Origin: Bacteroides sp. An322
Lineage (GTDB): Bacteria > Bacteroidota > Bacteroidia > Bacteroidales > Bacteroidaceae
Reading direction: 5' to 3'
DNA length: 64,000 bases
Assembly (NCBI RefSeq): GCF_002161765.1
Contig: NZ_NFIN01000003.1
Coordinates: forward strand, 124,001 to 188,000
A model generated the notes under the pieces. The model was not told the DNA's origin. It made no database searches and saw only the letters and a list, made by a program, of their open reading frames with translations. Position 1 is the stretch's first letter; each line of letters opens with the position of its first letter. The position numbers and the translations under genes were made by a program. This document shows, one piece after another, positions 42,939 to 53,486 of this stretch.

Positions 42939-45479
42939 TTACTCGTTTCTGGTTTCGTCTCCGTCTTGCGTATCGGGCGCATTGTTTTCCGAATTGGCTG
43001 CATCAGGCAATACTTCTTCGGCTTGTTCTTCCGTGTCCGAATTTACTTTACATACAGAACCGATGCTATCATTCCGTTTGCCTAAGTCAATCAGGCGGAC
43101 TCCTTGCGTTGCACGGCCCATGATACGTACGTCAGCTACCCGCAAACGGATCGTAATGCCCGACTTATTGATAATCATCAAGTCGTTTTCATCCGTTACA
43201 GATTTTATGGCGACTAATTTACCGGTTTTTTCTGTAATATTCAAAGTTTTTACGCCTTTTCCTCCACGATTTGTCTTACGATAGTCTTCAATGTCGGAAC
43301 GTTTGCCATATCCGTGTTCCGAAATTACCATAATCGTTTCCTTTTGCGGGTCTTTGATGCAAATCATGCCTACTACTTCGTCTTGTCCGTCTTCGTCCAG
43401 CGTAATGCCGCGTACACCGGTTGCGGTACGTCCCATTTCGCGAACTGCACTTTCATGGAAACGGATAGCACGCCCGTTCCGGTTAGCAATGACTATATCG
43501 TTATTGCCGTTCGTCATGCGTACCTCGATTACACGGTCGTCTTCACGGATGGTAATGGCGTTCACACCGTTTTGGCGCGGACGAGAATATTGTTCGAGTA
43601 CGGTTTTCTTGATGACACCGTTCTTTGTGCAGAACAATACATAATGGCTATTTATGAATTCCGTATCGTTCAGGTTCTTCACGCGAAGGTATGCCGTTAC
43701 TTTATCATCCGCTTCGATGTTCAGCAGATTCTGGATAGCACGGCCTTTCGAAGTCTTATTGCCTTCCGGAATTTCATAGACCTTTAGCCAATAACATTTG
43801 CCTTTTTGGGTAAAGAACAACAAGGTGTTGTGCATCGTAGCCGGATAGATGTGCTCGATAAAGTCCTCGTCGCGTGTTTCGCTTCCCTTTGCCCCTACTC
43901 CGCCACGGTGTTGCGTGCGGAAGTCAGACAACGGTGTGCGTTTGATATAACCGAGATGAGAGATTGTGATGACCATTTCATCATCGGCATAGAAATCTTC
44001 CGGATTGAATTCTTCCGAAGCATAAACGATTTCAGAACGGCGTTTGTCTCCGTATTTCTCTTTCACTTCGATGAGTTCGTCCTTGATTACTTTCTTGCAG
44101 AGTTCATCGTTCGAAAGGATTTCTTCGTAATAAGCGATTTGCTTCATCAATTCTTCGTATTCGGCGTGAAGCTGTTCCTGAAGCAATCCGGTGAGCTGGC
44201 GCAAGCGCATTTCTACGATTGCACGTGCCTGTACTTCAGTCAGTTGGAAGCGGTCCATCAAGTTGGTTACGGCTTCGTTAGGCGTCTTTGCCGCACGGAT
44301 GATACGGATTACCTCATCGATATTATCGGATGCGATAATCAACCCTTCCAAGATGTGGGCACGCTCTTTTGCCTTCCGCAAGTCGAATTTAGTCCGGCGG
44401 ATAACCACTTCATGGCGATGTTCCACGAACAAGCGAATCAAGTCTTTCAGGTTCAGCAAGCGGGGGCGTCCGTGCACCAAAGCAATGTTATTGACATTGA
44501 ACGAGCTTTGCAATTCGGTCATTTTGAACAGCTTATTCAATACGACACTTGCATTGGCATCACGTTTCACATCGATAACGATACGCATACCTTCGCGGTC
44601 GGTTTCATCGTTAATGTATGAAATGCCGTCCAGCTTCTTTTCATTTACCAATGAAGCAATCTTTTCGATTAGCTCTTTCTTATTGACGTTGTACGGGATT
44701 TCGTTGACAATAATCTTGTCGTGAGTCGGGTGCGATTCGATTTCCGTCTTGGCACGCATCACGATGCGTCCGCGTCCGGTTTCGTAGGCTTCACGCACAC
44801 CGCTTATACCATATATATATCCACCGGTCGGAAAATCGGGCGCTTTGATGTATTGCATCAGCCCGTCCGTATCAATCTCATTATTGTCGATATACGCCAC
44901 ACACGCATCGATTACCTCCGCTAAGTTATGTGTCGGCATATTGGTCGCCATACCCACCGCGATACCAGACGCTCCGTTTACCAGCAAGTTCGGGATGCGG
45001 GTTGGCATGACCGTAGGTTCCTGCAAGGTATCATCGAAGTTGTTGGTGAAATCTACCGTTTCTTTATACAGGTCCTGCATCATGTCCTCGCCTATCTTCT
45101 TCAGGCGGGCTTCCGTATAACGCATAGCTGCAGGGCTATCGCCGTCAATCGAACCGAAGTTCCCTTGTCCGTCTACCAGCGGATATCGCATAGCCCAATC
45201 CTGCGCCATACGTACCAAGGCTCCGTATACGGATGAATCGCCGTGCGGATGGTATTTACCCAATACTTCGCCGACGATTCTTGCGGCTTTTTTGTAAGGT
45301 TTGTCTGATGTATTTCCCAGTTCCATCATTCCGTACAAGATACGGCGATGAACGGGTTTGAATCCGTCTCTCACATCCGGGAGGGCACGCGCAACGATTA
45401 CCGACATAGAGTAATCAATGTACGACTTTTTCATTTCCTCCTCGATGTTGATTTTTATAATTCTGTCTTGTTCTTGCAT
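42939..45479 (-). CDS. gyrA: DNA gyrase subunit A
   Basis: 846 residues. N-terminal breakage-reunion domain with the quinolone-determining region [17 protein letters not shown] (Ser at the position of E. coli S83, Gly at the D87 position), the active tyrosine in [10 protein letters not shown], and a six-bladed C-terminal pinwheel with a GyrA-box variant TNRGGKG. It negatively supercoils DNA with GyrB. The C-terminus is an acidic, low-complexity tail. Ser at 83 would suit an unmutated enzyme. Confidence 0.97.
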   Translation of the reverse strand: MQEQDRIIKINIEEEMKKSYIDYSMSVIVARALPDVRDGFKPVHRRILYGMMELGNTSDKPYKKAARIVGEVLGKYHPHGDSSVYGALVRMAQDWAMRYPLVDGQGNFGSIDGDSPAAMRYTEARLKKIGEDMMQDLYKETVDFTNNFDDTLQEPTVMPTRIPNLLVNGASGIAVGMATNMPTHNLAEVIDACVAYIDNNEIDTDGLMQYIKAPDFPTGGYIYGISGVREAYETGRGRIVMRAKTEIESHPTHDKIIVNEIPYNVNKKELIEKIASLVNEKKLDGISYINDETDREGMRIVIDVKRDANASVVLNKLFKMTELQSSFNVNNIALVHGRPRLLNLKDLIRLFVEHRHEVVIRRTKFDLRKAKERAHILEGLIIASDNIDEVIRIIRAAKTPNEAVTNLMDRFQLTEVQARAIVEMRLRQLTGLLQEQLHAEYEELMKQIAYYEEILSNDELCKKVIKDELIEVKEKYGDKRRSEIVYASEEFNPEDFYADDEMVITISHLGYIKRTPLSDFRTQHRGGVGAKGSETRDEDFIEHIYPATMHNTLLFFTQKGKCYWLKVYEIPEGNKTSKGRAIQNLLNIEADDKVTAYLRVKNLNDTEFINSHYVLFCTKNGVIKKTVLEQYSRPRQNGVNAITIREDDRVIEVRMTNGNNDIVIANRNGRAIRFHESAVREMGRTATGVRGITLDEDGQDEVVGMICIKDPQKETIMVISEHGYGKRSDIEDYRKTNRGGKGVKTLNITEKTGKLVAIKSVTDENDLMIINKSGITIRLRVADVRIMGRATQGVRLIDLGKRNDSIGSVCKVNSDTEEQAEEVLPDAANSENNAPDTQDGDETRNE

Positions 45480-45527
45480 TGAAACAAATTAAAATTAATA
45501 CTTATCGTTCTTTCTTGAAAAATCATG

Positions 45528-45558
45528 CTAAAGTACGACTTTTTGTTGAATTGGCAAA
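45528..45558 (-). promoter_or_regulatory. gyrA promoter
   Basis: Minus-strand TTTG (45555-45558), 19-base spacer, TACTTTAG (45528-45535), about 50 bases before the gyrA start. Confidence 0.65.
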
Positions 45559-45694
45559 ACAAATTTGGTAAGTTTTAGAAAAAGCATTGATAACAAGAGG
45601 TTTAAAAACGGCTCTCCGATGCGGGCAGATTCCGTTGTGGCACGGAATTTGTTAAATACAACCAAAAGGTGTAAGCTATATTAATAATATAATG

Positions 45695-45702
45695 TATATT
45701 TG
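45695..45702 (+). promoter_or_regulatory. -7 element for clpC
   Basis: TATATTTG fits TAnnTTTG; the -33 position has no match. It implies a leader of about 200 bases before the clpC start. Confidence 0.5.
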
Positions 45703-45717
45703 CACCCCATATCGTGT

Positions 45718-45830
45718 ATAGCCGCATGCAGAAACGCATACGGCTCCGATGGCTGATGAAGCCGTATGCGTAGCCTGATGCAACAGGCTGCGTTCGCCGA
45801 TGCAGCCGTATGCATTTTTGTCAGGATTTA
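45718..45830. repeat. Dispersed palindromic repeat in clpC leader
   Basis: Contains a perfect 9-bp hairpin GCATACGGC/GCCGTATGC (45736-45744 and 45761-45769), further GCCGTATGC copies near 45805, and the 15-mer GATGGCTGATGAAGC (45748-45762) shared with 19906-19920. It lies inside the presumed 5' leader of clpC. The remaining 45559-45694 holds nothing recognisable. Confidence 0.65.
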
Positions 45831-45911
45831 ACTGACATTTTTGCAGATGTTAGTAAGCGAAGAGCGAAGGGTAATATGAATAAACATCCGAAGAGGAGGA
45901 AAACAAACAAT

Positions 45912-48464
45912 ATGAACAATCAATTTACACAACGGGTTTCTGATGTAATCCAATTCAGCAAAGAAGAAGCAAACCGGTTAAGGAACAAGAGCATCCAACC
46001 GGAACATTTGCTTTTAGGGCTGATACGGGAAGGCGAAGGCAAAGCGGTCCGCATCTTGCAGAGCCTATACGTGGATTTGCAAAAGATAAAGCAGACATTG
46101 GAAGACGAATTGCGCCTGCAGGCGGATATGTCGGACACGTATTCTGAAGACATCACATTCGATAGCCAGGCTTCCCGAATCCTGAAGATGAGCATCTTAG
46201 AGGCTCGTGTATTGAAAAGTCCGGCAACGGATACCGAACACATGTTATTGGCAATTATGAAGGAAAACCAAAATAAAGCATCTCAAATACTTGAAGAGAA
46301 CGAAGTGACCTATCAAAAGATATGGGATAAGCTCGTGCCGAAAACCGAGCCCCAGAGCGGTTTGGACTTTGGTGAAGAAGAAGAGGACGAGGAAGATGAC
46401 GGTATCCGCCGCCACAATCCCGAAGCTGGAAGGGCGAATTATACCCCCGACCCTCAGCAGACCACCCGTACCAAACAACAGAAGCCGGATAATGACACGC
46501 CGGTGCTTGACTCGTTCGGGACGGATATGACGCAGGTGGCGGCAGAAGGCAAGCTGGATCCGGTGGTAGGCAGAGAAAAGGAAATCGAACGTCTGGCTCA
46601 AATCCTGAGCCGGCGCAAGAAGAACAATCCGATTCTGATTGGCGAACCGGGCGTGGGCAAATCGGCTATCGTAGAGGGACTTGCCTTGCGTATCGTGGAA
46701 AAGAAAGTGTCGCGCATCCTGTTCGATAAGCGGGTGGTAGCATTGGATATGACTTCTATCGTGGCAGGTACAAAATACCGCGGCCAGTTCGAAGAACGCA
46801 TCCGTGCCATTCTGAACGAATTGAAAAAGAATCCGAACGTGATTCTCTTCATCGATGAAATCCATAACATCGTAGGAGCAGGTTCGGCGGCAGGCTCGAT
46901 GGATGCGGCTAACATGCTGAAGCCGGCATTGGCACGGGGCGAAATTCAATGCATCGGAGCAACGACCCTCGATGAATACCGCCAGAACATAGAAAAGGAC
47001 GGTGCGTTAGAACGCCGTTTCCAGAAAGTGTTGGTAGAGCCTACCACTCCCGAAGAGACCTTGCAAATCTTGCGGAACATCAAGGATAAGTACGAAGAGC
47101 ACCACAACGTGACTTATACGGAAGAAGCCCTCGAAGCGTGTGTCAAATTGACCGAACGGTACATCACCGACCGTAATTTCCCGGATAAAGCCATCGACGC
47201 ACTTGACGAAGCCGGTTCGCGCGTACACCTTACTAATATAACGGTCCCCAAGGAAATGGAGGAACAAGAAAAGTTGATTGACGAGGCACGGATGCACAAG
47301 ACCGAAGCGGTACGCCTTCAAGACTTTGAACTGGCGGCAAGCTTCCGCGACCGTGAACGAAGGCTTGAAGATGAACTGGAAGCCATGAAATGCAGATGGG
47401 AAGAAAGCTTACGCGAGAACCGCGAGAAAGTGGACGAAGACCAGATAGCCGATGTCGTTTCCATGATGTCGGGAGTACCCGTCCAGCGTATGGCTCAGGC
47501 GGAAGGAAGCAAATTGCGGGGTATGAAAGACGCCTTGCTCTCGAAAGTCATCGCGCAAGACAAAGCGGTAGAAACCTTGGTGAAAGCTATCCAACGGAGC
47601 CGTATCGGCTTGAAAGACCCGAACAAGCCCATAGGCACTTTTATGTTCTTAGGTCCGACCGGTGTAGGTAAAACCCACTTAGCCAAGGAATTGGCAAAGG
47701 GAATGTTCGGTTCGGCAGATGCCTTAATCCGTATCGACATGAGCGAATACATGGAGAAATTTACGGTTTCCCGCTTGGTCGGAGCACCTCCCGGATACGT
47801 GGGGTACGAAGAAGGCGGGCAATTGACCGAGAAAGTGCGGCGCAAGCCCTACTCTATCGTGTTGCTGGACGAAATAGAAAAAGCCCATCCCGATGTGTTC
47901 AACCTCTTGCTTCAAGTAATGGACGAAGGGCGTTTGACCGATAGCTACGGGCGGACGGTAGACTTTAAGAATACCGTAATCATTATGACTTCGAACATCG
48001 GTACACGCCAGTTGAAAGAGTTCGGGAAAGGCATCGGTTTTGCCGCCCAGACCCGCACGGACGATAAGGAATACTCGCGTAGCGTGATAACCAAGGCTTT
48101 AAACAAGTCGTTCGCACCTGAGTTCATCAACCGTTTAGACGAAATCATCACCTTCGACCAGTTGGATATCGAAGCTCTGCGAAAGATTATCGAAATCGAA
48201 TTGAGAGGCTTGTACCAACGTATGGAAGGATTGGGATACAAACTGGTAATTGACGAGGAAGCCAAGCGTTTCGTAGCTTCGAAAGGTTATGATGTCCAGT
48301 TCGGGGCACGTCCGTTGAAGCGTTCTATCCAAAACAACTTAGAAGACGGGCTTGCCGAACTTCTTTTGAACGAAGCTCCCCAAGCAGGCGACACCATCCA
48401 TGTAGGCATGGACGAAAGCGGGAATAACCTGAAAATGGAGATTGTCAAAGCGCAATCCTGCTAA
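45912..48464 (+). CDS. clpC: ClpC ATPase (Hsp100)
   Basis: 850 residues from ATG 45912, preceded by AGGAGG; ATGs at 45810 and 45876 are in frame but precede that ribosome-binding site. Clp N domain ([21 protein letters not shown]), first AAA with GEPGVGKS, a UVR-motif middle region ([19 protein letters not shown]), second AAA with GPTGVGKT. It unfolds proteins for ClpP and in stress responses. Single gene ending in a strong terminator. Confidence 0.94.
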   Translation: MNNQFTQRVSDVIQFSKEEANRLRNKSIQPEHLLLGLIREGEGKAVRILQSLYVDLQKIKQTLEDELRLQADMSDTYSEDITFDSQASRILKMSILEARVLKSPATDTEHMLLAIMKENQNKASQILEENEVTYQKIWDKLVPKTEPQSGLDFGEEEEDEEDDGIRRHNPEAGRANYTPDPQQTTRTKQQKPDNDTPVLDSFGTDMTQVAAEGKLDPVVGREKEIERLAQILSRRKKNNPILIGEPGVGKSAIVEGLALRIVEKKVSRILFDKRVVALDMTSIVAGTKYRGQFEERIRAILNELKKNPNVILFIDEIHNIVGAGSAAGSMDAANMLKPALARGEIQCIGATTLDEYRQNIEKDGALERRFQKVLVEPTTPEETLQILRNIKDKYEEHHNVTYTEEALEACVKLTERYITDRNFPDKAIDALDEAGSRVHLTNITVPKEMEEQEKLIDEARMHKTEAVRLQDFELAASFRDRERRLEDELEAMKCRWEESLRENREKVDEDQIADVVSMMSGVPVQRMAQAEGSKLRGMKDALLSKVIAQDKAVETLVKAIQRSRIGLKDPNKPIGTFMFLGPTGVGKTHLAKELAKGMFGSADALIRIDMSEYMEKFTVSRLVGAPPGYVGYEEGGQLTEKVRRKPYSIVLLDEIEKAHPDVFNLLLQVMDEGRLTDSYGRTVDFKNTVIIMTSNIGTRQLKEFGKGIGFAAQTRTDDKEYSRSVITKALNKSFAPEFINRLDEIITFDQLDIEALRKIIEIELRGLYQRMEGLGYKLVIDEEAKRFVASKGYDVQFGARPLKRSIQNNLEDGLAELLLNEAPQAGDTIHVGMDESGNNLKMEIVKAQSC

Positions 48465-48486
48465 AATGGCAAAGAATACAGACAAA

Positions 48487-48518
48487 ATGTCAGACGCTAC
48501 CCGTCTGGCATTTTTTTT
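48487..48518 (+). terminator. clpC terminator
   Basis: Stem ATGTCAGACG/CGTCTGGCAT (one G-T pair) with a 5-base loop and eight T residues. Confidence 0.85.
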
Positions 48519-48565
48519 GCCGCTATCCGGATGAAAATTTGATAATCATTAAAATATATATGTAT

Positions 48566-50617
48566 ATGCAGAAAGGTAATATTGGGGTTACTACAGAGAA
48601 CATATTCCCTATCATCAAAAAGTTCTTGTACAGCGATCATGAGATTTTCCTTCGTGAATTGGTTTCCAATGCCGTTGATGCCACTCAAAAGCTGAAGACC
48701 TTGGCTTCTACAGGCGATTTCAAAGGCGAATTGGGCGATTTGACTATCCAAGTGAAAGTGAACAAAGAAGAAGGAACGATTACCATTTCCGATCGTGGAC
48801 TGGGACTTACCGCTGAAGAAATCGATAAATACATCAACCAGATAGCTTTCTCAGGCGCCAACGACTTCCTTGAAAAGTATAAGAATGATGCCAATGCCAT
48901 TATCGGACATTTCGGCTTGGGATTCTATTCCGCCTTTATGGTAGCAAAGAAAGTGGAAATCGTAACCCGCTCGTATAAAGAAGACGCAAAAGCCGTGAAA
49001 TGGACTTGCGACGGAAGTCCTGAATTTACATTGGAAGATGCAGAACGTGAAGACCGGGGTACGGATATCATCCTGCACATTGATGATGATTGCAAGGATT
49101 TCTTGGAAGAATCGCGCATCCAAGGATTGCTTACGAAATATTGCCGTTTCTTGCCCGTTCCGGTAGCATTCGGAAAGAAAAAGGAATGGAAAGACGGGAA
49201 GCAGGTCGATACGGATGAATACAACATCATCAACGACACTTGCCCTATCTGGACCAAGAAGCCAAGCGAACTGAAAGACGAAGATTACAAGAAGTTCTAT
49301 CGTGACTTATATCCGATGTCGGACGAACCTTTGTTTTGGATTCACCTGAATGTAGACTATCCGTTCAATCTGACCGGTGTGCTTTACTTCCCGAAAATCA
49401 AGAGCAACATCGAATTGCAACGGAACAAGATTCAGTTGTATTGCAACCAGGTATATGTGACCGATTCTGTAGAAGGCATCGTGCCCGACTTCCTGACCTT
49501 GTTGCATGGTGTTATCGACTCTCCGGATATTCCGTTGAACGTATCCCGTTCGTACTTGCAGAGCGATTCGAATGTAAAGAAGATTTCTACGTATATTACC
49601 AAGAAGGTAGCAGACCGCTTGCAATCTATCTTCAAGAACGACCGCAAGGAATTTGAAGAAAAATGGGACGACTTGAAAATCTTCATCAATTACGGTATGC
49701 TGACCCAAGAAGATTTCTACGAAAAAGCAAATAAATTTGCCCTCTTCAAAGATACGGAAGGCAAGTATTACACTTTCGAAGAATATCAGACCTTGATAAA
49801 AGATAATCAGACCGACAAGGACGGCAATCTGATTTATCTGTACGCCAACAATACCGATGAACAATATACCTATATTGATGCAGCCAAGAATAAAGGTTAC
49901 AATGTATTGTTGCTCGACGGACAATTGGATGTCCCCATGGTGAACATGTTGGAACAGAAGTTTGAAAAGAGTCGTTTCACCCGTGTGGATGCCGATGTAA
50001 TCGACCGCTTGATTGTAAAAGACGAGCAGAAAGGCGAAGAGCTTCCGGAAGGCAAACGCGAAGTATTGACTACGGTATTCAATGGTCAGATGCCTAAATT
50101 GCAAAAGACCGAATTCCATGTAGAAGCGCAACCGATGGGCGAAACAGGTGCTCCGATTGTCATTACCCAGTCTGAATACATGCGCCGTATGAAGGAAATG
50201 GCAAACATCCAGCCGGGCATGAGCTTCTATGGCGAAATGCCGGATATGTACAACTTGGTATTGAATAGCGACCATAAGCTTATCAAACAAGTATTGGACG
50301 ATGCAGAATCGGCTTGTTCAGAGAAGTTGGTTCCGGTAGAAGGCGAAATCGCTACCTTGAAAATGCGTGAAAGCGAATTGCATAAAGCCCACGAAGGCAA
50401 GAAGGATGAAGAAATCCCGACAGCTGAAAAAGACGAGCTGAAAGACATCGATAAGAAGTTGGATGAAAAGAAGCAGGAAAAGACAGGCATTATCAATGCG
50501 TATGCGGCTGATAATAAAATCGTTCATCAACTCATCGACTTGGCACTGTTGCAAAACGGCATGCTGAAAGGTGAAGCATTGACCAACTTTGTTAAACGAA
50601 GCATCGAACTGATTTAA
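48566..50617 (+). CDS. htpG: Molecular chaperone HtpG (Hsp90)
   Basis: 683 residues from ATG 48566, giving the usual MQKGNIGVTTENIFP start. The GHKL ATP site is seen in ELVSNAVDATQKL, SDRGLGLT and GHFGLGFYSAFM. A charged helical segment near 600-640 is typical of the C-terminal dimerisation region. ATP-dependent chaperone for folding and stress. Confidence 0.96.
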   Translation: MQKGNIGVTTENIFPIIKKFLYSDHEIFLRELVSNAVDATQKLKTLASTGDFKGELGDLTIQVKVNKEEGTITISDRGLGLTAEEIDKYINQIAFSGANDFLEKYKNDANAIIGHFGLGFYSAFMVAKKVEIVTRSYKEDAKAVKWTCDGSPEFTLEDAEREDRGTDIILHIDDDCKDFLEESRIQGLLTKYCRFLPVPVAFGKKKEWKDGKQVDTDEYNIINDTCPIWTKKPSELKDEDYKKFYRDLYPMSDEPLFWIHLNVDYPFNLTGVLYFPKIKSNIELQRNKIQLYCNQVYVTDSVEGIVPDFLTLLHGVIDSPDIPLNVSRSYLQSDSNVKKISTYITKKVADRLQSIFKNDRKEFEEKWDDLKIFINYGMLTQEDFYEKANKFALFKDTEGKYYTFEEYQTLIKDNQTDKDGNLIYLYANNTDEQYTYIDAAKNKGYNVLLLDGQLDVPMVNMLEQKFEKSRFTRVDADVIDRLIVKDEQKGEELPEGKREVLTTVFNGQMPKLQKTEFHVEAQPMGETGAPIVITQSEYMRRMKEMANIQPGMSFYGEMPDMYNLVLNSDHKLIKQVLDDAESACSEKLVPVEGEIATLKMRESELHKAHEGKKDEEIPTAEKDELKDIDKKLDEKKQEKTGIINAYAADNKIVHQLIDLALLQNGMLKGEALTNFVKRSIELI

Positions 50618-50636
50618 TTCATCTGCTCTTATAATA

Positions 50637-50695
50637 AAAAGGGCATAAAGGTACAAGAATTTAATATTCGCTGTGCCTTTATGTCCTTTTTTTCG
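50637..50695 (+). terminator. htpG terminator
   Basis: Arms AAAAGGGCATAAAGGTAC (50637-50654) and GTGCCTTTATGTCCTTTT (50673-50690) form a near-perfect 18-bp stem, followed by T residues. Confidence 0.85.
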
Positions 50696-50746
50696 TTTAT
50701 ACTATAAAAAAAGACAGATTTATTCCGCAAGAATCTTTTTTTTACT

Positions 50747-50754
50747 TACCTTTG
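50747..50754 (+). promoter_or_regulatory. -7 element for patatin-barrel gene
   Basis: TACCTTTG 28 bases before the start; -33 not matched. Confidence 0.45.
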
Positions 50755-50781
50755 GGTACACGTATTAATGATAGCAAACCC

Positions 50782-53085
50782 ATGAACAAAATCATTTCTA
50801 TCCTTTTATGCCTATGTGTTTTCATAGCGCCACTGAAAGCCCAAAAGGTAGGGCTTGTACTGAGCGGCGGAGGCGCGAAAGGAATTACCCATATCGGCAT
50901 TATCCGGGCATTGGAAGAAAATAATATTCCGATTGATTATGTAGCTGGAACTTCCATGGGAGCTATTGTGGGTGCACTTTATGCCATGGGATATTCGCCG
51001 GATGATATGGAAAAATTGATAAAGTCGGATGACTTCAAACGTTGGTATACCGGAAATATCGAAGAACAATACATTTACTATTTCAAGAAGAATCCGCCTA
51101 CTCCTGAATTTGTCAATGTCAGGGTTTCTTTAAAGAATCCTTTGCAAAAGGTAAAAGCACAGTTCTTGCCTTCGAGTGTAGTCGACCCGTTGCAGATGAA
51201 CCTTGCCTTTTTGCAGCTATTCGGTCAGGCTACGGCTTCTTGTCATAATGATTTCGACCGTTTGTTTATCCCGTTCCGTTGTGTAGCGTCCGATGTGTAT
51301 AACAAACGTCCTATTATTTTTCGCAAAGGAGATTTGGGAGACGCCGTGCGTGCTTCAATGAGTTTTCCTGCCATGTTCAAGCCCATTGAAATTGATTCTG
51401 TATTGGTCTATGACGGAGGTATTTACAATAACTTCCCTACCAATGTAATGATGGAAGATTTTCATCCGGATATTATGATAGGTAGTGTAGTCAGTTCGAA
51501 TCCCAGTAAACCGAAAGAAGGAGATATTATGGGACAACTGGAAAACATGATTATGCAAAAAACCGATTATTCGATGCCCGATTCGTTAGGTATTCTGATG
51601 ACATTTAAATATACGGATGTGAACTTGATGGATTTTAACCGTTATGATGAATTGCATGATATCGGCTATAACCGTACTATCCAGTTAATGGATACTATCA
51701 AGATGCGTATTTCAAGGCGTACCAATTACAGGCAATTGGAAAAGGAACGCATAGCCTATAAGAACCGGATGCCCGAGTTCCGGTTCCGTAAAATAGAAAT
51801 CGAAGGAGCCAATGAGCAACAGAAGCGATATATCCGGAAAGAGTTTCATTCATCGGATGATGAAATCTTTACCTTTGAAGATTTCCGAAGCGGATATTTC
51901 CGTCTGATGTCGGATAATATGATATCCGAAATCATTCCGCATGCGGTATATAATGCGTCAGACCATACGTTTGATTTGCATTTGAAAGTGAAATTGGAAG
52001 ATGACTTAACCTTGCGTGCGGGAGGCAACGTCAGTTCGAATGGCTCAAACCAGATTTATATCGGTGCCACTTATCAGAACTTGAACAACTATTCGAAAGA
52101 GGTATCATTGGACGGGCAATTAGGGCAGATATATAACAATCTGCAACTTTCCGGTCGGATTGATTTGCCTACCCATATTCCTACTTCGGTCAGATTGGTC
52201 GGTTCGCTTTCTTCTTTCGACTATTTTAAGCAGGAAAAGCTTTTCACAAAAGGAAATTCGCCTGTATTCAGCAAGAAGAAAGAGAAGTTTGTTAAGTTAT
52301 TGGTATCACTTCCTTTTCTTACACGTCAAAAGGCAGAGTTCGGCATCGGTATCGGCGACCTGCAGGATGAATATTTTCAGAAAAACGTAATCGATTTCAA
52401 TAACGACCGGAGCGACCATAGCCATTATACGGTGTTCGGAGGTTCGGTTGCATTGGAAGGAAATACGTTGGATAGTCGTCAATATGCAACAGCAGGAAGG
52501 CGTGAACGTTTGGTAGCCAATATTTATACCAGCCGTGAACGGTTTAGGGCTGGATCCAGCATAGACCCTTATAATGGTGAATATAAATATGAACAATCGT
52601 GGTTGCAACTGTCATACGAAATGGAACGTTATTTCCCTTTGTCACCGAAATTTGTATTGGGGAATTACATCCGTGCTTATTATTCTTCACGTAATTTCAG
52701 CCATAACTATACGGCTACTATGATGCAGGCTGGTGAATTTTCGCCGACAGCGCATAGTAAGATTACGTATAATGAAGCTTTCCGTTCCAATCAGTTTGTC
52801 GGGATAGGGCTTATGCCCATTTACCAGTTTAACTCTGTTTTTCATGCTCGGTTGGAAATGTACGGCTTTGCTCCCATATTCCCAATCTTGCGTGACGAGC
52901 AATCGCAGGCTTATTATGGAAAACTGTTTAGCCGGATAGAATATTTGGGAGAATTGTCTTTGGTAATCAAACTTCCTTTTGGCGCAATCAGTGCGTATGT
53001 AAATCATTACAGTTCACCAAGAAACAATTGGAACTTTGGTTTGACATTGGGTTGGCAAATATTCAATTCGCGGTTTATTGAATAA
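50782..53085 (+). CDS. Patatin-like phospholipase with BamA-type barrel (PlpD-like)
   Basis: 767 residues from ATG 50782 (an upstream GTG-type frame adds ten residues before the signal peptide). Signal peptide (1-20, ending APLKAQ); patatin domain with oxyanion loop GGGAKG, nucleophile GTSMG and the DGG dyad aspartate in YDGGIYNNFP; a POTRA-like segment (FRFRKIEIEGAN); then a C-terminal surface-antigen beta-barrel ending NFGLTLGWQIFNSRFIE. This is the type Vd autotransporter plan (PlpD, FplA), which hydrolyses phospholipids at the outer membrane. Confidence 0.9.
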   Translation: MNKIISILLCLCVFIAPLKAQKVGLVLSGGGAKGITHIGIIRALEENNIPIDYVAGTSMGAIVGALYAMGYSPDDMEKLIKSDDFKRWYTGNIEEQYIYYFKKNPPTPEFVNVRVSLKNPLQKVKAQFLPSSVVDPLQMNLAFLQLFGQATASCHNDFDRLFIPFRCVASDVYNKRPIIFRKGDLGDAVRASMSFPAMFKPIEIDSVLVYDGGIYNNFPTNVMMEDFHPDIMIGSVVSSNPSKPKEGDIMGQLENMIMQKTDYSMPDSLGILMTFKYTDVNLMDFNRYDELHDIGYNRTIQLMDTIKMRISRRTNYRQLEKERIAYKNRMPEFRFRKIEIEGANEQQKRYIRKEFHSSDDEIFTFEDFRSGYFRLMSDNMISEIIPHAVYNASDHTFDLHLKVKLEDDLTLRAGGNVSSNGSNQIYIGATYQNLNNYSKEVSLDGQLGQIYNNLQLSGRIDLPTHIPTSVRLVGSLSSFDYFKQEKLFTKGNSPVFSKKKEKFVKLLVSLPFLTRQKAEFGIGIGDLQDEYFQKNVIDFNNDRSDHSHYTVFGGSVALEGNTLDSRQYATAGRRERLVANIYTSRERFRAGSSIDPYNGEYKYEQSWLQLSYEMERYFPLSPKFVLGNYIRAYYSSRNFSHNYTATMMQAGEFSPTAHSKITYNEAFRSNQFVGIGLMPIYQFNSVFHARLEMYGFAPIFPILRDEQSQAYYGKLFSRIEYLGELSLVIKLPFGAISAYVNHYSSPRNNWNFGLTLGWQIFNSRFIE

Positions 53086-53113
53086 AAAAACAGAAAAAAA
53101 CTCCTTCAAAAAC

Positions 53114-53144
53114 TTGCATATATCAAAAGAAGTCCTTACCTTTG
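53114..53144 (+). promoter_or_regulatory. tRNA-Arg cluster promoter
   Basis: TTGC (53114-53117), 19 bases, TACCTTTG (53137-53144). Confidence 0.75.
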
Positions 53145-53166
53145 CACCCGTTAAACGAAAAGAGAA

Positions 53167-53240
53167 GGCCGCGTAGCTCAACTGAATAGAGTAGCTGACT
53201 ACGGATCAGCCGGTTACAGGTTTGAATCCTGTCGCGGTCA
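53167..53240 (+). tRNA. tRNA-Arg(ACG), copy 1
   Basis: 74 bases. Acceptor GGCCGCG/CGCGGTC, D arm GCTC...GAGT, anticodon stem GCTGA/TCAGC around CTACGGA (anticodon ACG, read as ICG), T arm ACAGG/CCTGT; discriminator A, no encoded CCA. Confidence 0.95.
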
Positions 53241-53266
53241 CTCTTTCAAGTTAGAAGCAAATAGAG

Positions 53267-53340
53267 GGTCGCGTAGCTCAACTGAATAGAGTAGCTGACT
53301 ACGGATCAGCCGGTTACAGGTTTGAATCCTGTCGCGATCA
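53267..53340 (+). tRNA. tRNA-Arg(ACG), copy 2
   Basis: 74 bases, identical to copy 1 except for two paired changes in the acceptor (GGTCGCG/CGCGATC), which swap a C-G pair for T-A and so keep the helix. Confidence 0.95.
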
Positions 53341-53359
53341 CTCTTCAAGAACAAATGTT

Positions 53360-53433
53360 GGCCGCGTAGCTCAACTGAATAGAGTAGCTGACTACGGATC
53401 AGCCGGTTACAGGTTTGAATCCTGTCGCGGTCA
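53360..53433 (+). tRNA. tRNA-Arg(ACG), copy 3
   Basis: 74 bases, identical in sequence to copy 1. The three genes form one transcription unit, spaced about 20-26 bases apart. Confidence 0.95.
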
Positions 53434-53440
53434 CAACAAA

Positions 53441-53470
53441 AAAGCCTCCCTTTTTAGGAGGCTTTTTTTA
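53441..53470 (+). terminator. Terminator of tRNA-Arg cluster
   Basis: AAAGCCTCC/GGAGGCTTT with a 7-base loop and a T run; also usable by the convergent lipoprotein gene. Confidence 0.9.
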
Positions 53471-53486
53471 TATATTCCTCTTTCTG

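Noticed and set aside
42966-43030. Frameshift at the gyrA C-terminus
   Set aside because: The acidic low-complexity tail is a normal feature and the frame is continuous.
43806-44621. 271-codon frame opposite gyrA
   Set aside because: It overlaps a certain gyrA along its whole length and has no domain features.
45810-45911. Longer clpC start at 45810
   Set aside because: The extra residues lie in the repeat and have no ClpC similarity; AGGAGG is placed for ATG 45912.
49307-50290. 327-codon frame opposite htpG
   Set aside because: It is a long antisense frame over a certain gene, with a Phe/His/Gln-rich shadow composition.
53167-53433. CRISPR-like regular repeats
   Set aside because: The repeated units are three complete tRNA-Arg genes.
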